The notes beneath the pieces are model-generated. The model was not told the DNA's origin, ran no database searches, and worked only from the letters and a program-made list of their open reading frames with translations. This document shows positions 41,280-49,050 of a stretch of DNA of 64,000 bases, piece by piece (within the stretch, counting starts at the first letter, position 1; each line of letters opens with the position of its first letter). The DNA is from Thalassobacillus devorans (GTDB taxonomy: Bacteria; Bacillota; Bacilli; Bacillales; Halobacillaceae), in assembly GCF_011761345.1 (NCBI RefSeq), contig NZ_JAASRY010000006.1, positions 1-64,000 on the forward strand, given 5' to 3'. The position numbers and the translations under genes were made by a program.

Positions 41280-42314
41280 ATGAAGTTACAGGAAAGAAAA
41301 TTGGTGGACCACGAAGCGCCTAATGCATCTACCGGGATTATTAATGGGAATAGCTCCAATGTGCTGAACTGGGATGATGTACGTTTTCCCTGGGCGTACC
41401 CAATGTATAAGAATATGCTGGCGAACTTCTGGATACCCAATGAAATCAACATGAGCAATGACATTAAACAATGGTACACACTTTCAGACCAGGAACAGGA
41501 CACTTTCAAGAAAATTATCGGTCTGCTCGCTTTTCTTGATTCCATTCAAACAGACTACTCCAGTAAAATAGCTGATTATTTAACTGATTCCAGTCTCGCT
41601 GCCTTGATGCAGGTGCTTTCGTTTCAGGAAGTAGTTCACAATCAGTCCTACTCTTACGTCCTGTCTTCCCTTGTGGATCAGCGCGAACAGGAAAGCATAT
41701 TCGAGTACTGGAAGCATGATGATGTATTGAAAGAACGAAATGAATTTATTACAAGAGGATACGAGGCATTCGCAGAAAACCCGTCACCCGAAACCTTTTT
41801 AGAGTCCATCGTTTACGATGTCGTGCTGGAAGGACTGTTCTTTTATGCAGGGTTCTCCTTCTTTTATAACCTGGCGCGAAACGGAAAAATGGTTTCTACC
41901 AGTACGATGATCAACTATATTAACCGGGACGAACAGCTTCATGTCACACTGTTTGCAAATATTTTTAAGGAAACATTGAAAGAAAACCCAGAGCTTGATG
42001 CTTCTCATTACCGTGGATTTGTGGAGCAGACTTTCCATGAAGCGGCAGAGCTTGAAATTAAATGGGGGCGTTATATTATTGGCGACAACTTCCCTGGCAT
42101 CACGATGCCGGAATTAGAAGACTATATTAAATTCATGGCTAATAAACGCAGCCGTCAACTAGGTGCCGGCAAACCCTTTGAAGGCTATGATAAGAATCCA
42201 CTTAAATGGATCCGTGCCTATCAGGAAGTAGATGAAGGCAAATCCGATTTTTTCGAACAGAAATCCAGGCAGTATACGAAAGTGTCCGAGGATAATGGGT
42301 TTGATGAGCTCTAG
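41280..42314 (+). CDS. nrdF: Class I ribonucleoside-diphosphate reductase, beta subunit
   Basis: A 344-residue ferritin-like radical subunit. The metal ligands are visible: Asp in LLAFLDSIQ (about 81), Glu and His in SFQEVVHNQ (about 117-120), Glu in VLEGLFF, and Glu plus His in RDEQLHVTLF (about 215-218). The radical Tyr is in NQSYSYVL near residue 124. The ATG follows TTAAGGAGGAATATTC, 12 bases after the alpha subunit. It makes the diferric or dimanganese tyrosyl radical that drives the alpha subunit. Whether it is class Ia or Ib is not certain, since no nrdI is nearby. Confidence 0.9.
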   Translation: MKLQERKLVDHEAPNASTGIINGNSSNVLNWDDVRFPWAYPMYKNMLANFWIPNEINMSNDIKQWYTLSDQEQDTFKKIIGLLAFLDSIQTDYSSKIADYLTDSSLAALMQVLSFQEVVHNQSYSYVLSSLVDQREQESIFEYWKHDDVLKERNEFITRGYEAFAENPSPETFLESIVYDVVLEGLFFYAGFSFFYNLARNGKMVSTSTMINYINRDEQLHVTLFANIFKETLKENPELDASHYRGFVEQTFHEAAELEIKWGRYIIGDNFPGITMPELEDYIKFMANKRSRQLGAGKPFEGYDKNPLKWIRAYQEVDEGKSDFFEQKSRQYTKVSEDNGFDEL

Positions 42315-42332
42315 AATATTAGGTCATGAAGA

Positions 42333-42380
42333 TGCCCCCGCATGTGCCGGCTTGTTCGGTACATGCGGGGGCTTATTTAA
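42333..42380 (+). terminator. Strong terminator of the nrd operon
   Basis: GCCCCCGCATGT pairs with ACATGCGGGGGC, followed by TTATTT. Confidence 0.85.
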
Positions 42381-42393
42381 AAGAACAGGCAAA

Positions 42394-42560
42394 TGTCTCA
42401 TATAGGCATAACATGTCTCATAAAGCGTTGAGCTGTCTCATTTATTTTGAAATTTGTCTATTATAATTCCGATATTGTCTCTCTTATTTTCTTTTTTGTC
42501 TCATATACTTGCGATGCTATCTCATATACAGCTCTATTGTCTCATTTAATAAGTGGATCT
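42394..42560. repeat. Phased degenerate TGTCTCA repeat array
   Basis: Eight copies of TGTCTCA(T/A)-like sequence start at 42394, 42414, 42434, 42455, 42476, 42497, 42518 and 42538, with steps of 20, 20, 21, 21, 21, 21 and 20 bases, i.e. two helical turns. Units 1, 2, 3, 6, 7 and 8 keep the full TNTCTCA; units 4 and 5 are degenerate (TGTCTAT, TGTCTCT). The intervening bases are not conserved. It lies in an intergenic region downstream of nrd and is not coding. Confidence 0.8.
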
Positions 42561-42644
42561 AAGCTGATTTCGCTTCATACCGGCATTTAAAAAAAGCATA
42601 CTTTTATCCTATCTCTTACAACGTTCTCCCTATTTGCAGAACGT

Positions 42645-42673
42645 TTGTTCCCCTTTTGTGAAAAATATGGTAT
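42645..42673 (+). promoter_or_regulatory. Promoter of the type I toxin mRNA
   Basis: TTGTTC (42645-42650), a 17-base spacer and TGGTAT (42668-42673), predicting a start near 42680 and a 5' untranslated region of about 65 bases. Confidence 0.55.
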
Positions 42674-42747
42674 CCTTGTAAATAGATATCGATCTTGTAG
42701 GGAGAGGTCGGCTAGCCCCATGTCCGAGGAAGAAGGGGGTGATGCCT

Positions 42748-42846
42748 ATGATGGGTACGTATGAAGTCCTGATGGTGATGCTTGCGTTCGGCACCTTTAT
42801 TCTTACGTTGCTCGCCCTGGTCATCAAACTGACCAATAAAAAATAG
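42748..42846 (+). CDS. Type I toxin, putative holin-like small membrane peptide
   Basis: A 32-residue peptide, MMGTYEVLMVMLAFGTFILT with a basic tail ending LTNKK; one transmembrane helix (about 8-27). This is the Hol_Tox (TxpA/BsrG-like) pattern: a short acidic-neutral start, TYE-x-L-M, a membrane helix and a Lys-rich end. The ribosome site AGAAGGGGGTGATGCCT is strong. Convergent promoter and terminator signals on the minus strand (42835-42987) would make an antisense RNA that covers the 3' part of the mRNA, as in txpA/RatA and bsrG/SR4. Confidence 0.75.
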   Translation: MMGTYEVLMVMLAFGTFILTLLALVIKLTNKK

Positions 42847-42972
42847 ACCTCCCTATTAACCCTGGACAAGTTGATTGGGAGAGGTCTATTCCTGACGGCC
42901 GATCCCCTGGGGGAATCGATATCCTTATGGACCGCAGTTGGCGCTGCGGTCTGTTTATCTTATGTCTGTACC
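42835..42972 (-). ncRNA. Predicted antisense RNA antitoxin
   Basis: Predicted minus-strand RNA of about 135 nt from an extended -10 promoter (TGGTATCAT, 42979-42987) to the terminator at 42835-42890 (AATAGACCTCTCCC/GGGAGGTCTATT then TTTTTT). It would overlap the 3' end of the toxin mRNA, whose own terminator is at 42930-42965. Predicted from signals only. Confidence 0.55.
42930..42965 (+). terminator. Terminator of the toxin mRNA
   Basis: GACCGCAG-ttggcg-CTGCGGTC followed by TGTTTATCTT. Confidence 0.7.
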
Positions 42973-42978
42973 ACTTTA

Positions 42979-42987
42979 ATGATACCA
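42979..42987 (-). promoter_or_regulatory. Extended -10 promoter of the antisense RNA
   Basis: On the minus strand TGG-TATCAT, an extended -10 element; no clear -35. Transcription would start near 42972. Confidence 0.45.
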
Positions 42988-43069
42988 CAAAATCTCAAAA
43001 ATAGTATAATGAATCTCATTTTATTAACGAAAAGCCTGCTATTTTTCGCTGTATATGTCGAAAATCATA

Positions 43070-43381
43070 CTATCTTTTCTGCTCATCAATATAAAGGTTT
43101 TTGACTTCATCCACTTTTGCTTTTAACTCCTCTAATTGCTTGTTCATTCCTCCCATTTGGGCCTTCAACTCTTCAAGCTTATTAGATGTTTCTTCTGAAT
43201 ACTTTTTTAATATTCCATTCATATTCAAATCTGATGTGGTAAAATCCAACTGCTTCAGCTCGGAAAGAGCGTTCACCATCGCATCATTTTTCAACAAAAC
43301 CGATGCAGCTTTCCATATCCCCTCCATATCTATTGTGGTCTCTTTTTTATGTTGCTCAGTTTGTTTGCTTTCTTTAGACAT
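43070..43381 (-). CDS. Coiled-coil protein, unknown
   Basis: A 103-residue soluble, highly charged protein. Residues 1-20 are polar, 20-45 (WKAASVLLKNDAMVNAL) form an amphipathic helix, and 60-98 are a heptad-like coiled coil with repeated EELKAQM / EELKAKV. No family is recognised. The ATG follows AAAGAGAGGTGTGTATAT. A terminator between it and the upstream 42-aa membrane gene means the two are probably separate transcripts or a partly read-through unit. Confidence 0.6.
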   Translation of the reverse strand: MSKESKQTEQHKKETTIDMEGIWKAASVLLKNDAMVNALSELKQLDFTTSDLNMNGILKKYSEETSNKLEELKAQMGGMNKQLEELKAKVDEVKNLYIDEQKR

Positions 43382-43409
43382 ATATACACACCTCTCTTTT
43401 TAGATACTT

Positions 43410-43449
43410 AATATAAATTCACTGGGGATCATAACCCCCCAGTGAATTC
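43410..43449 (-). terminator. Intrinsic terminator
   Basis: AATTCACTGGGG pairs with CCCCAGTGAATT, with TTTATAT on the minus strand; it follows the 42-aa gene. Confidence 0.75.
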
Positions 43450-43455
43450 ACTTTG

Positions 43456-43584
43456 TTAGATGGTGCCAAGAATGTCGGTGATACAACCTCTAACGATTTC
43501 CTGCTGCTCAGGAGTGCCTAGAAGTACAGCAACGAGCAGCGCCACCAAAAACAAAAGCGCAATTACCACTGCAACTAAAGCCAT
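43456..43584 (-). CDS. Small hydrophobic membrane peptide, 42 aa
   Basis: A 42-codon frame with AGGAAGGAGGGAGATTTT before the ATG. The first 22 residues (ALVAVVIALLFLVALLVAVL) are a strong transmembrane helix or uncleaved signal; the tail PEQQEIVRGCITDILGTI is amphipathic with one Cys. Unknown family. It could be a small secreted or membrane-acting peptide. Confidence 0.6.
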   Translation of the reverse strand: MALVAVVIALLFLVALLVAVLLGTPEQQEIVRGCITDILGTI

Positions 43585-43837
43585 AAAATCTCCCTCCTTC
43601 CTCAATGCATGAGTGTAGGAGACGTCCCTTACATTTATAAGCTATGATAAACTAGTAAGCTTGTTTGCTCATATGCCTTGTTTTATAGAAAAAAAGGCTG
43701 CCTAATCTATAAACACTCCGCTGACTTACTAGACTTCGTGATACCTGTCCGTCAACTTGACTTGTCGCATAGTATTTACAGGTGCTTACGGCAAAAGCCC
43801 CAATATTTCTTATACTTTGAATCTTTAACAAAATATA
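43585..43837. other. Gene-free stretch
   Basis: AT-rich sequence between the 42-aa gene and the hmgA terminator. No credible coding frame, repeat or RNA is seen; it should hold the promoter of the 42-aa gene, but no good -35/-10 pair is evident. Confidence 0.4.
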
Positions 43838-43870
43838 AAAAAAGAAGCTGCCATGCTCGCAGCTTCTTTC
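43837..43870 (-). terminator. Terminator of the aromatic catabolic operon
   Basis: AAAGAAGCTGC pairs with GCAGCTTCTTT, followed on the minus strand by a long T-run. Confidence 0.8.
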
Positions 43871-43877
43871 ATATACA

Positions 43878-45026
43878 TTATTCCACCCATGTATACATAT
43901 AGTTAGCATCCTCATAATTCTTCGCTTGCTTTACTACTTTGAGCGGCCGGAACGTATCGACCATGACCGCCAGTTCCAATGTTTCTTTTTTGCCAATACT
44001 GGCTTCAGTTGTACCAGGATGCGGACCATGAGGAATGCCGCTCGGGTGCAGCGTTATCGATCGCTCATTAATCCCTTTCCTGCTCATGAAATTCCCTTCG
44101 ACATAATAAAGCACTTCGTCACTATTCACGTTGCTGTGATAGTACGGTGCGGGAATCGACTCTGGATGGTAGTCGAACAGACGTGGAACAAACGAACAAA
44201 CCACAAAATTATGCCCCTCAAAGGTTTGATGGACCGGAGGCGGCTGATGGATTCGTCCCGTAATCGGTTCGAAGTCTTCCACATTGAATACCCATGGATA
44301 AAGATAGCCATCCCACCCGACGACATCTAAAGGATGGTGGTTAAAGATATGCTTATGCACATGGCCGCGTGATTTAGTCAGTACTTCAAATTCACCTTTT
44401 TCATCATAGGTTTCCAACTTTTCCGGCCCGCGGATATCCCGTTCACAAAATGGGCTGTGTTCCAGCAGCTGGCCATACTCATTGCGATACCTCCTAGGCG
44501 TTGTAATCTGACTGAACGACTCTACAAAAAAGATGAGACTCTCATCTTCCGGAACCAGTCGATAAATGGTTCCAATCGGAATGACAATATAATCCCCTTT
44601 CCGGTAATTGATCGTACCGAACATACTCTCAATCTTTCCCTCACCAGTATGGATAAATAACATTTCATCTCCATCACCATTGCGATAAAAAACGTCCATC
44701 GGTTCGGTCACTGTCATGGTGCCCATCAATAAGTCTTCATTTCCCAGCGTATAATTCCTGGCACCTAACGCGTTTCCACCCTTATCGGCTTCCGGCGTTA
44801 GGAAATGGCGGTGCCTCAATGCATCCTGCTCTTCAAATTCAGGCAGGTAGCTATACAACTGCTCCGCTTTTGTCACCTCGGTCGGCATGTGGTGATGATA
44901 TAGGATCGACTGTGTCCCCGAAAAGCCTTTCGTTCCCATCACTTGTTCACGGAATAGTGTTCCGTCTTCTTTCTTAAACATGGTATGTCGCTTATGAGGA
45001 ATCTCCCCTAAACTTCGATAAAACAC
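43878..45026 (-). CDS. hmgA: Homogentisate 1,2-dioxygenase
   Basis: A 382-residue cupin dioxygenase that opens homogentisate to maleylacetoacetate. The iron-binding region is visible: PYYHSNVNSDEVLYYVEGN (His and Glu, about residues 290-308) and HPSGIPHGPHPG (third His, about 327-338). The protein is shorter than the 438-residue eukaryotic and pseudomonad enzymes because the N-terminal part is compact. GTG start with AAGGAGGGAGCCGG. It is the last gene of the operon with fahA and hppD. Confidence 0.92.
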   Translation of the reverse strand: MFYRSLGEIPHKRHTMFKKEDGTLFREQVMGTKGFSGTQSILYHHHMPTEVTKAEQLYSYLPEFEEQDALRHRHFLTPEADKGGNALGARNYTLGNEDLLMGTMTVTEPMDVFYRNGDGDEMLFIHTGEGKIESMFGTINYRKGDYIVIPIGTIYRLVPEDESLIFFVESFSQITTPRRYRNEYGQLLEHSPFCERDIRGPEKLETYDEKGEFEVLTKSRGHVHKHIFNHHPLDVVGWDGYLYPWVFNVEDFEPITGRIHQPPPVHQTFEGHNFVVCSFVPRLFDYHPESIPAPYYHSNVNSDEVLYYVEGNFMSRKGINERSITLHPSGIPHGPHPGTTEASIGKKETLELAVMVDTFRPLKVVKQAKNYEDANYMYTWVE

Positions 45027-45047
45027 CCGGCTCCCTCCTTCAACTGC

Positions 45048-45965
45048 TTATATTATTTTATTTGTCAGCTTTCCTAACCCTGTGATTTCAAGAGACACTT
45101 CATCCCCCGGCTCCAGCCACCGGTGTACATCTGTTCCTAACTCCAGAATGCAACCCGTACCTACTGTACCTGAGCCGATCACTTCGCCAGGGTAGAGTGT
45201 GACATCTGCGGAAGCACGCTCAATCATTTCTGCAAACGAATAATGTATCGTCTCAAAATTTCCTTCCGAAAGAACCTTCCCATTTACTGCTGCTTTCATT
45301 TCCAGGTCATAACGCCTGTCTTTTTGAAAAGGAATCAGCTCATCTTTCGTGACCAGCCACGGTCCAATGGAAGTAGCGAAATCTTTCCCCTTCGCAGGTC
45401 CAAGGCCGACCTTCATTTCCTGCCGTTGCAGATCGCGGGCACTCCAATCGTTCATAATGCAATAGCCGAATATGTAATCATCTGCCTCTGCAGCAGGTAT
45501 ATTCCGGCCTTGTTTCCCGATGACACATGCGATTTCCAATTCATAATCCAGCCATTCACTGTTTTTCGGCCTGGCCACTTCTTCATCCGGTCCTTTGATC
45601 GCCAGGTGATTGGTAAAATAAAAAACAGGAATCCCATACCATTCGGGCACTACCTCGAGGCCGCGCTTGGCTCGCGCTGTCTTTACGTGTTCTTCAAAAG
45701 CATAGAAATCACGGACACTGACAGGCCGGGGCAAAGGTGCTAACAAATCCACCTCTTCTATTCGATAGACCCCTGCATCTTCTGTGTTCAAAGAATCTGC
45801 GAGTTTATCAACCAGACCGCGACATGCTTCTTCTTTTTCCAGGAAACTCACTAAATCTATCGGCAATTCGCCGTTCGAAGCCTCATACATATCTACCACT
45901 ACATCATTGTCTATCCATCCTGCGGCAATCCTTCCTTGCTTATTACGAAACGTGATATATTTCAT
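45048..45965 (-). CDS. fahA: Fumarylacetoacetate hydrolase family protein
   Basis: A 305-residue FAH-fold hydrolase. Metal-binding acidic residues occur in SEWLDYELEIACVIGK (Glu pair, about residues 139-154) and the family core NDWSARDLQRQEMKVGLGPAKGKDFATSIGPWLV (about 176-209) is complete; GSGTVGTGCILELG follows. It would split fumarylacetoacetate to fumarate and acetoacetate. It overlaps the flavin reductase-like gene by four bases (ATGA) and precedes hmgA by 21 bases. Confidence 0.9.
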   Translation of the reverse strand: MKYITFRNKQGRIAAGWIDNDVVVDMYEASNGELPIDLVSFLEKEEACRGLVDKLADSLNTEDAGVYRIEEVDLLAPLPRPVSVRDFYAFEEHVKTARAKRGLEVVPEWYGIPVFYFTNHLAIKGPDEEVARPKNSEWLDYELEIACVIGKQGRNIPAAEADDYIFGYCIMNDWSARDLQRQEMKVGLGPAKGKDFATSIGPWLVTKDELIPFQKDRRYDLEMKAAVNGKVLSEGNFETIHYSFAEMIERASADVTLYPGEVIGSGTVGTGCILELGTDVHRWLEPGDEVSLEITGLGKLTNKII

Positions 45966-46591
45966 TTCAATCCCTCAGGTTTTTTCTTCCGTTCTAACGT
46001 GAACGTTTCGGCAATCGCTTTTGTATAATTCTGTCCTGCCAGCCGTCCGATTGGGTTCAGTTTGTCCGTATCAATTCGGCCATTTTCATATAAATCGTCG
46101 TTGACCTGAACCACCTTCACCTTTCCGATCACCAGGCTTCCGGCTCCTGGCTCATTGCCAAAATGAAGCAATTCATGGAGCTCGCACTCCAGATGTACCC
46201 TGCTCTCCTTTACACGCGGAGGCTTGATGGAGGCACTCGCTGTTTTCGTTAATCCGGCAGCTTCGAATTCATCGACACCATACTGGTACTCGACCGCCGT
46301 ATTATTCATTTGTTCTGCAAAATCTTCGCTGACAACGTTGATGACAAATTCCTTCGTCGCTTCAATATTCCGTAATGTATCCTTCTTCTCACCATCTGTC
46401 CCACGAAGCATGGGAGCAAAGCATATCAGCATCGGATCGGCACAGATGCCGGTAAAAAAACTGAATGGGGCGAGGTTTGCGTTTCCTTGTGCATCCACAG
46501 TAGAAACGAAAGCAATCGGCCTGGGGAGCACGGAACCAATCAATAGTTTATATGCGTCTTTCCAGGCCAGGCTATCGGGTTTAATTTCCAT
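45962..46591 (-). CDS. Flavin reductase-like (FMN-binding split barrel) protein
   Basis: A 209-residue split-barrel flavoprotein of the DIM6/NTAB (flavin reductase-like) family. LIGSVLPRPIAFVSTVDAQGNANLAPFSFF (about 16-45) contains the conserved RPIA-V-ST and N-APFS FMN-binding segments, and the KDTLRNI and EFVINVV blocks follow. It has no known step in homogentisate degradation; similar genes accompany hppD/hmgA/fahA in other Bacilli. It may provide reduced flavin or substitute for a missing function. Overlaps fahA by four bases. Confidence 0.85.
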   Translation of the reverse strand: MEIKPDSLAWKDAYKLLIGSVLPRPIAFVSTVDAQGNANLAPFSFFTGICADPMLICFAPMLRGTDGEKKDTLRNIEATKEFVINVVSEDFAEQMNNTAVEYQYGVDEFEAAGLTKTASASIKPPRVKESRVHLECELHELLHFGNEPGAGSLVIGKVKVVQVNDDLYENGRIDTDKLNPIGRLAGQNYTKAIAETFTLERKKKPEGLK

Positions 46592-46617
46592 GATTTATCC
46601 ACCACGCTTTCTTAGTA

Positions 46618-46646
46618 GAAAAAGGGAGAACCGTAGTCTCCCTTGA
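46618..46646 (-). terminator. Internal attenuator/terminator after hppD
   Basis: AAGGGAGA-ctacgg-TTCTCCCTT and a T-run on the minus strand, between hppD and the flavin reductase-like gene. It may reduce downstream expression instead of fully ending the transcript. Confidence 0.6.
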
Positions 46647-46671
46647 TTTTATACTGCAGTTATACCTTCTT

Positions 46672-47793
46672 TTAAAGATTTCCTCTTCGTTCCTGTTCCC
46701 GTTCGATAGATTCGAAGAGTGCCTTGAAGTTTCCTTCCCCGAACCCGCGGGCCCCTTTACGCTGGATGATTTCGATGAACATCGTAGGACGGTCGACAAT
46801 CGGCTTTGTAAAAATCTGTAATAGGTATCCTTCATCATCCCGGTCTACTAGAATCTTCAACTCCCTTAATTTGTCGATTTCTTCATCTATTTCCCCGACT
46901 CGGTCGGACAGTTCATCGTAATAGGCATCTGGTGTATTAAGGAACTCTACACCGTTTTCACGAAGCTTGGTTACCGTATCGACGATATCTCCGGTTATTA
47001 AGGCAATGTGCTGCACACCAGGGCCATTATAGAAGTCAAGGTATTCTTCGATTTGAGACTTTCTCTTTCCCTCTGCTGGTTCGTTGATCGGGAATTTGAT
47101 CCGTCCGCCGTTGTGCATCACTTTTGACATTAACGCGGAATATTCGGTTGTGATATCTTCATCCGAGAAGTGGCGCATTTCCTTGAAGCCCATGACTTTT
47201 TCATAGTAGGACACCCATTCTTCCATCCGCTCTACATTTCCTACTACATGGTCAATAGCGGCAATGCCGGCCGATTCATGAGGGATTTCGAAATCGGCTG
47301 GAAGGAATCCAGGCATGAACACGCCTTTATAATCTTTACGCTCCACCAAGGTATGGATCGTATCGCCATACGTTCCAATTACCGCTTTTTTCACTTGTCC
47401 ATACTCATCATCGATCGTGAAAGGCGGTGTAATTTCAATCGCACCACGGGATACCGCTTCTTTATAAGCTTTATCGACGTCATCTACCGTAAGGGCGACG
47501 TCTTTCACCCCATCCCCGTGCTTTTTCGTGAATTCGGCAACTCTGCTGCTTTCTGTCAATGTGCCTGTCACGACAATCCTGACCTTGCGTTGCTGCAGAA
47601 CATAAGATACTGTTTCACGGTTACCTGTTTCCAATCCGGAATAAGCGACCGGTTCAAACCCGAATGCCGTACAGAAAAAGTGGGCTGCCTGCTTAGCGTT
47701 TCCAGTGTAATATTCCAGGTAATCCACTTCTTTGACCGGGAAAAAATCCTCAACCGCTTCTGGCGCCTGTTTTTGTGTAACTTGTTCTTTCAT
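46672..47793 (-). CDS. hppD: 4-hydroxyphenylpyruvate dioxygenase
   Basis: A 373-residue Fe(II) dioxygenase converting 4-hydroxyphenylpyruvate to homogentisate. It has two VOC-type domains; the iron ligands are seen in AIDHVVGNV (His, about 180), GVQHIALITGDI (His, about 260) and MFIEIIQRKGARGFGEGNFKALFE (Glu, about 340, with the conserved C-terminal helix). The ATG at 47793 follows TTGGAGGGATTACGT. The gene lies between the E2 gene and the flavin reductase-like gene. Confidence 0.95.
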   Translation of the reverse strand: MKEQVTQKQAPEAVEDFFPVKEVDYLEYYTGNAKQAAHFFCTAFGFEPVAYSGLETGNRETVSYVLQQRKVRIVVTGTLTESSRVAEFTKKHGDGVKDVALTVDDVDKAYKEAVSRGAIEITPPFTIDDEYGQVKKAVIGTYGDTIHTLVERKDYKGVFMPGFLPADFEIPHESAGIAAIDHVVGNVERMEEWVSYYEKVMGFKEMRHFSDEDITTEYSALMSKVMHNGGRIKFPINEPAEGKRKSQIEEYLDFYNGPGVQHIALITGDIVDTVTKLRENGVEFLNTPDAYYDELSDRVGEIDEEIDKLRELKILVDRDDEGYLLQIFTKPIVDRPTMFIEIIQRKGARGFGEGNFKALFESIEREQERRGNL

Positions 47794-47823
47794 ACGTAAT
47801 CCCTCCAACATTAATAATTCTTA

Positions 47824-49041
47824 TTATTTCAAATCAACGAATAGTAAATATGGACGTTCTATCAAGGTCTGCACCCGGTTGGTGAATGAAACTGCCGTAC
47901 CCCCATCTGTCACACGATGATCGAACACCATTGAGATATTCATCATCGAACGAATCGCTATTTCGTCCTCATTGACCACCATCGGGCGTCTTTTTGTTTT
48001 ATGAAAAGCCATCAGCCCAACTTCCGGATAGTTGATGATCGGGGTAGCCCCAATGCTGCCGCCAAGCGGGCCGACATTGCTGATGGTGAATGTACTCCCC
48101 GTCATTTCTTCACGCTTCAAGCGATTCTCAACAGCTTTTTGTGTCAGTGCTTTCATTTCTTCATGGATGGTCTGCAATGACTTTTCCTCTACATTTTTAA
48201 GTACAGGAACAATCAGACCTTGTGCTGTATCCGTAGCAATTCCGATGTGATGCTCCTTTATGAGCCGGATGGTTTCGTTCTCTTCATCGAGTCTGGCGTT
48301 GAAAACTGGAAATTCCTGAAGTGCCACTGATACTGCTTTGACAAAAAAAGCAGTCGCCGAAATAGAAAGTTCCTCCTGCTTCAGTTCCTGTTTGATATTA
48401 AGTAATTCCGTGACATCTATTTCTTCAAAGTGCGTACAATGAGGAATGGTAAAAAGGGATTGCGTCATCTTATTAGCAATCTGCTTTCTTCTGCCACGGA
48501 AAGGAATCGTCTCCAAATTTTCTGTTGTGGCTTCCATTTGTTCTTCCACTTCGTCAGGTGATTCAGGAACTGGCTCAGCGTAACGTTTAACATCCTCCAC
48601 TGTAATCCTGCCTCTGACACCGGTTCCTTCTACCTCTTCAATATCAACGTCAAGCTCGCGGGCAACCTTCCTTGTATAAGGCGCAGCCTTGACACGGCGG
48701 TCTGGAGCCGTAACTTCGAAGCTTTGAACCAGAGGGGCTTCCGCTTTCACTGGCTCTTTCTCTAACTCCACTGTAGCAGCGGTTTCCCGTTCCGCTTCTC
48801 CGGAGGTTTCGAGTACGACCACCGTTGTCCCAATGGAAATGGTTTTCCCCTCTTCCACCAACAGTTCCTTGACTACCCCTTGCTGTGGAGCAGGGATTTC
48901 TGCTGTCATTTTATCTGTAGAAACCTCTACTACCGGCTGATCAACAGCCACCTTATCACCAGGCTTCACTAGAAAATGTGTCACCTCTGCTTCGGTCATT
49001 CCCTCCCCGATATCATGAAGCTTTATTTCAACCATTGTCAT
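47824..49041 (-). CDS. 2-oxo acid dehydrogenase E2 (acyltransferase) subunit
   Basis: A 405-residue E2: lipoyl domain (residues 1-78, lipoyl-Lys K44 in VSTDKMTAEI), peripheral-subunit-binding domain (about 123-160, KAAPYTRKVARELDVD) joined by Pro/Ala/Glu-rich linkers, and a catalytic domain with FDHRVTDGG (His/Asp pair near 375). Such subunits take acyl groups from E1 to CoA. Position between PheDH/E1 and hppD suggests a substrate such as phenylpyruvate, 4-hydroxyphenylpyruvate or branched-chain 2-oxo acids. No E3 gene is in the cluster; a shared Lpd is expected. Confidence 0.9.
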   Translation of the reverse strand: MTMVEIKLHDIGEGMTEAEVTHFLVKPGDKVAVDQPVVEVSTDKMTAEIPAPQQGVVKELLVEEGKTISIGTTVVVLETSGEAERETAATVELEKEPVKAEAPLVQSFEVTAPDRRVKAAPYTRKVARELDVDIEEVEGTGVRGRITVEDVKRYAEPVPESPDEVEEQMEATTENLETIPFRGRRKQIANKMTQSLFTIPHCTHFEEIDVTELLNIKQELKQEELSISATAFFVKAVSVALQEFPVFNARLDEENETIRLIKEHHIGIATDTAQGLIVPVLKNVEEKSLQTIHEEMKALTQKAVENRLKREEMTGSTFTISNVGPLGGSIGATPIINYPEVGLMAFHKTKRRPMVVNEDEIAIRSMMNISMVFDHRVTDGGTAVSFTNRVQTLIERPYLLFVDLK

Positions 49042-49050
49042 CCTCCCCCG

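Noticed and set aside
42394-42560. CRISPR array
   Set aside because: The repeated part is only about seven to eleven bases, lacks dyad symmetry and the period is two helical turns, not a repeat-spacer unit; no cas genes.
42630-42869. 79-codon minus-strand frame opposite the toxin gene
   Set aside because: It is an antisense shadow without an RBS; the minus strand there more likely gives an untranslated antisense RNA.
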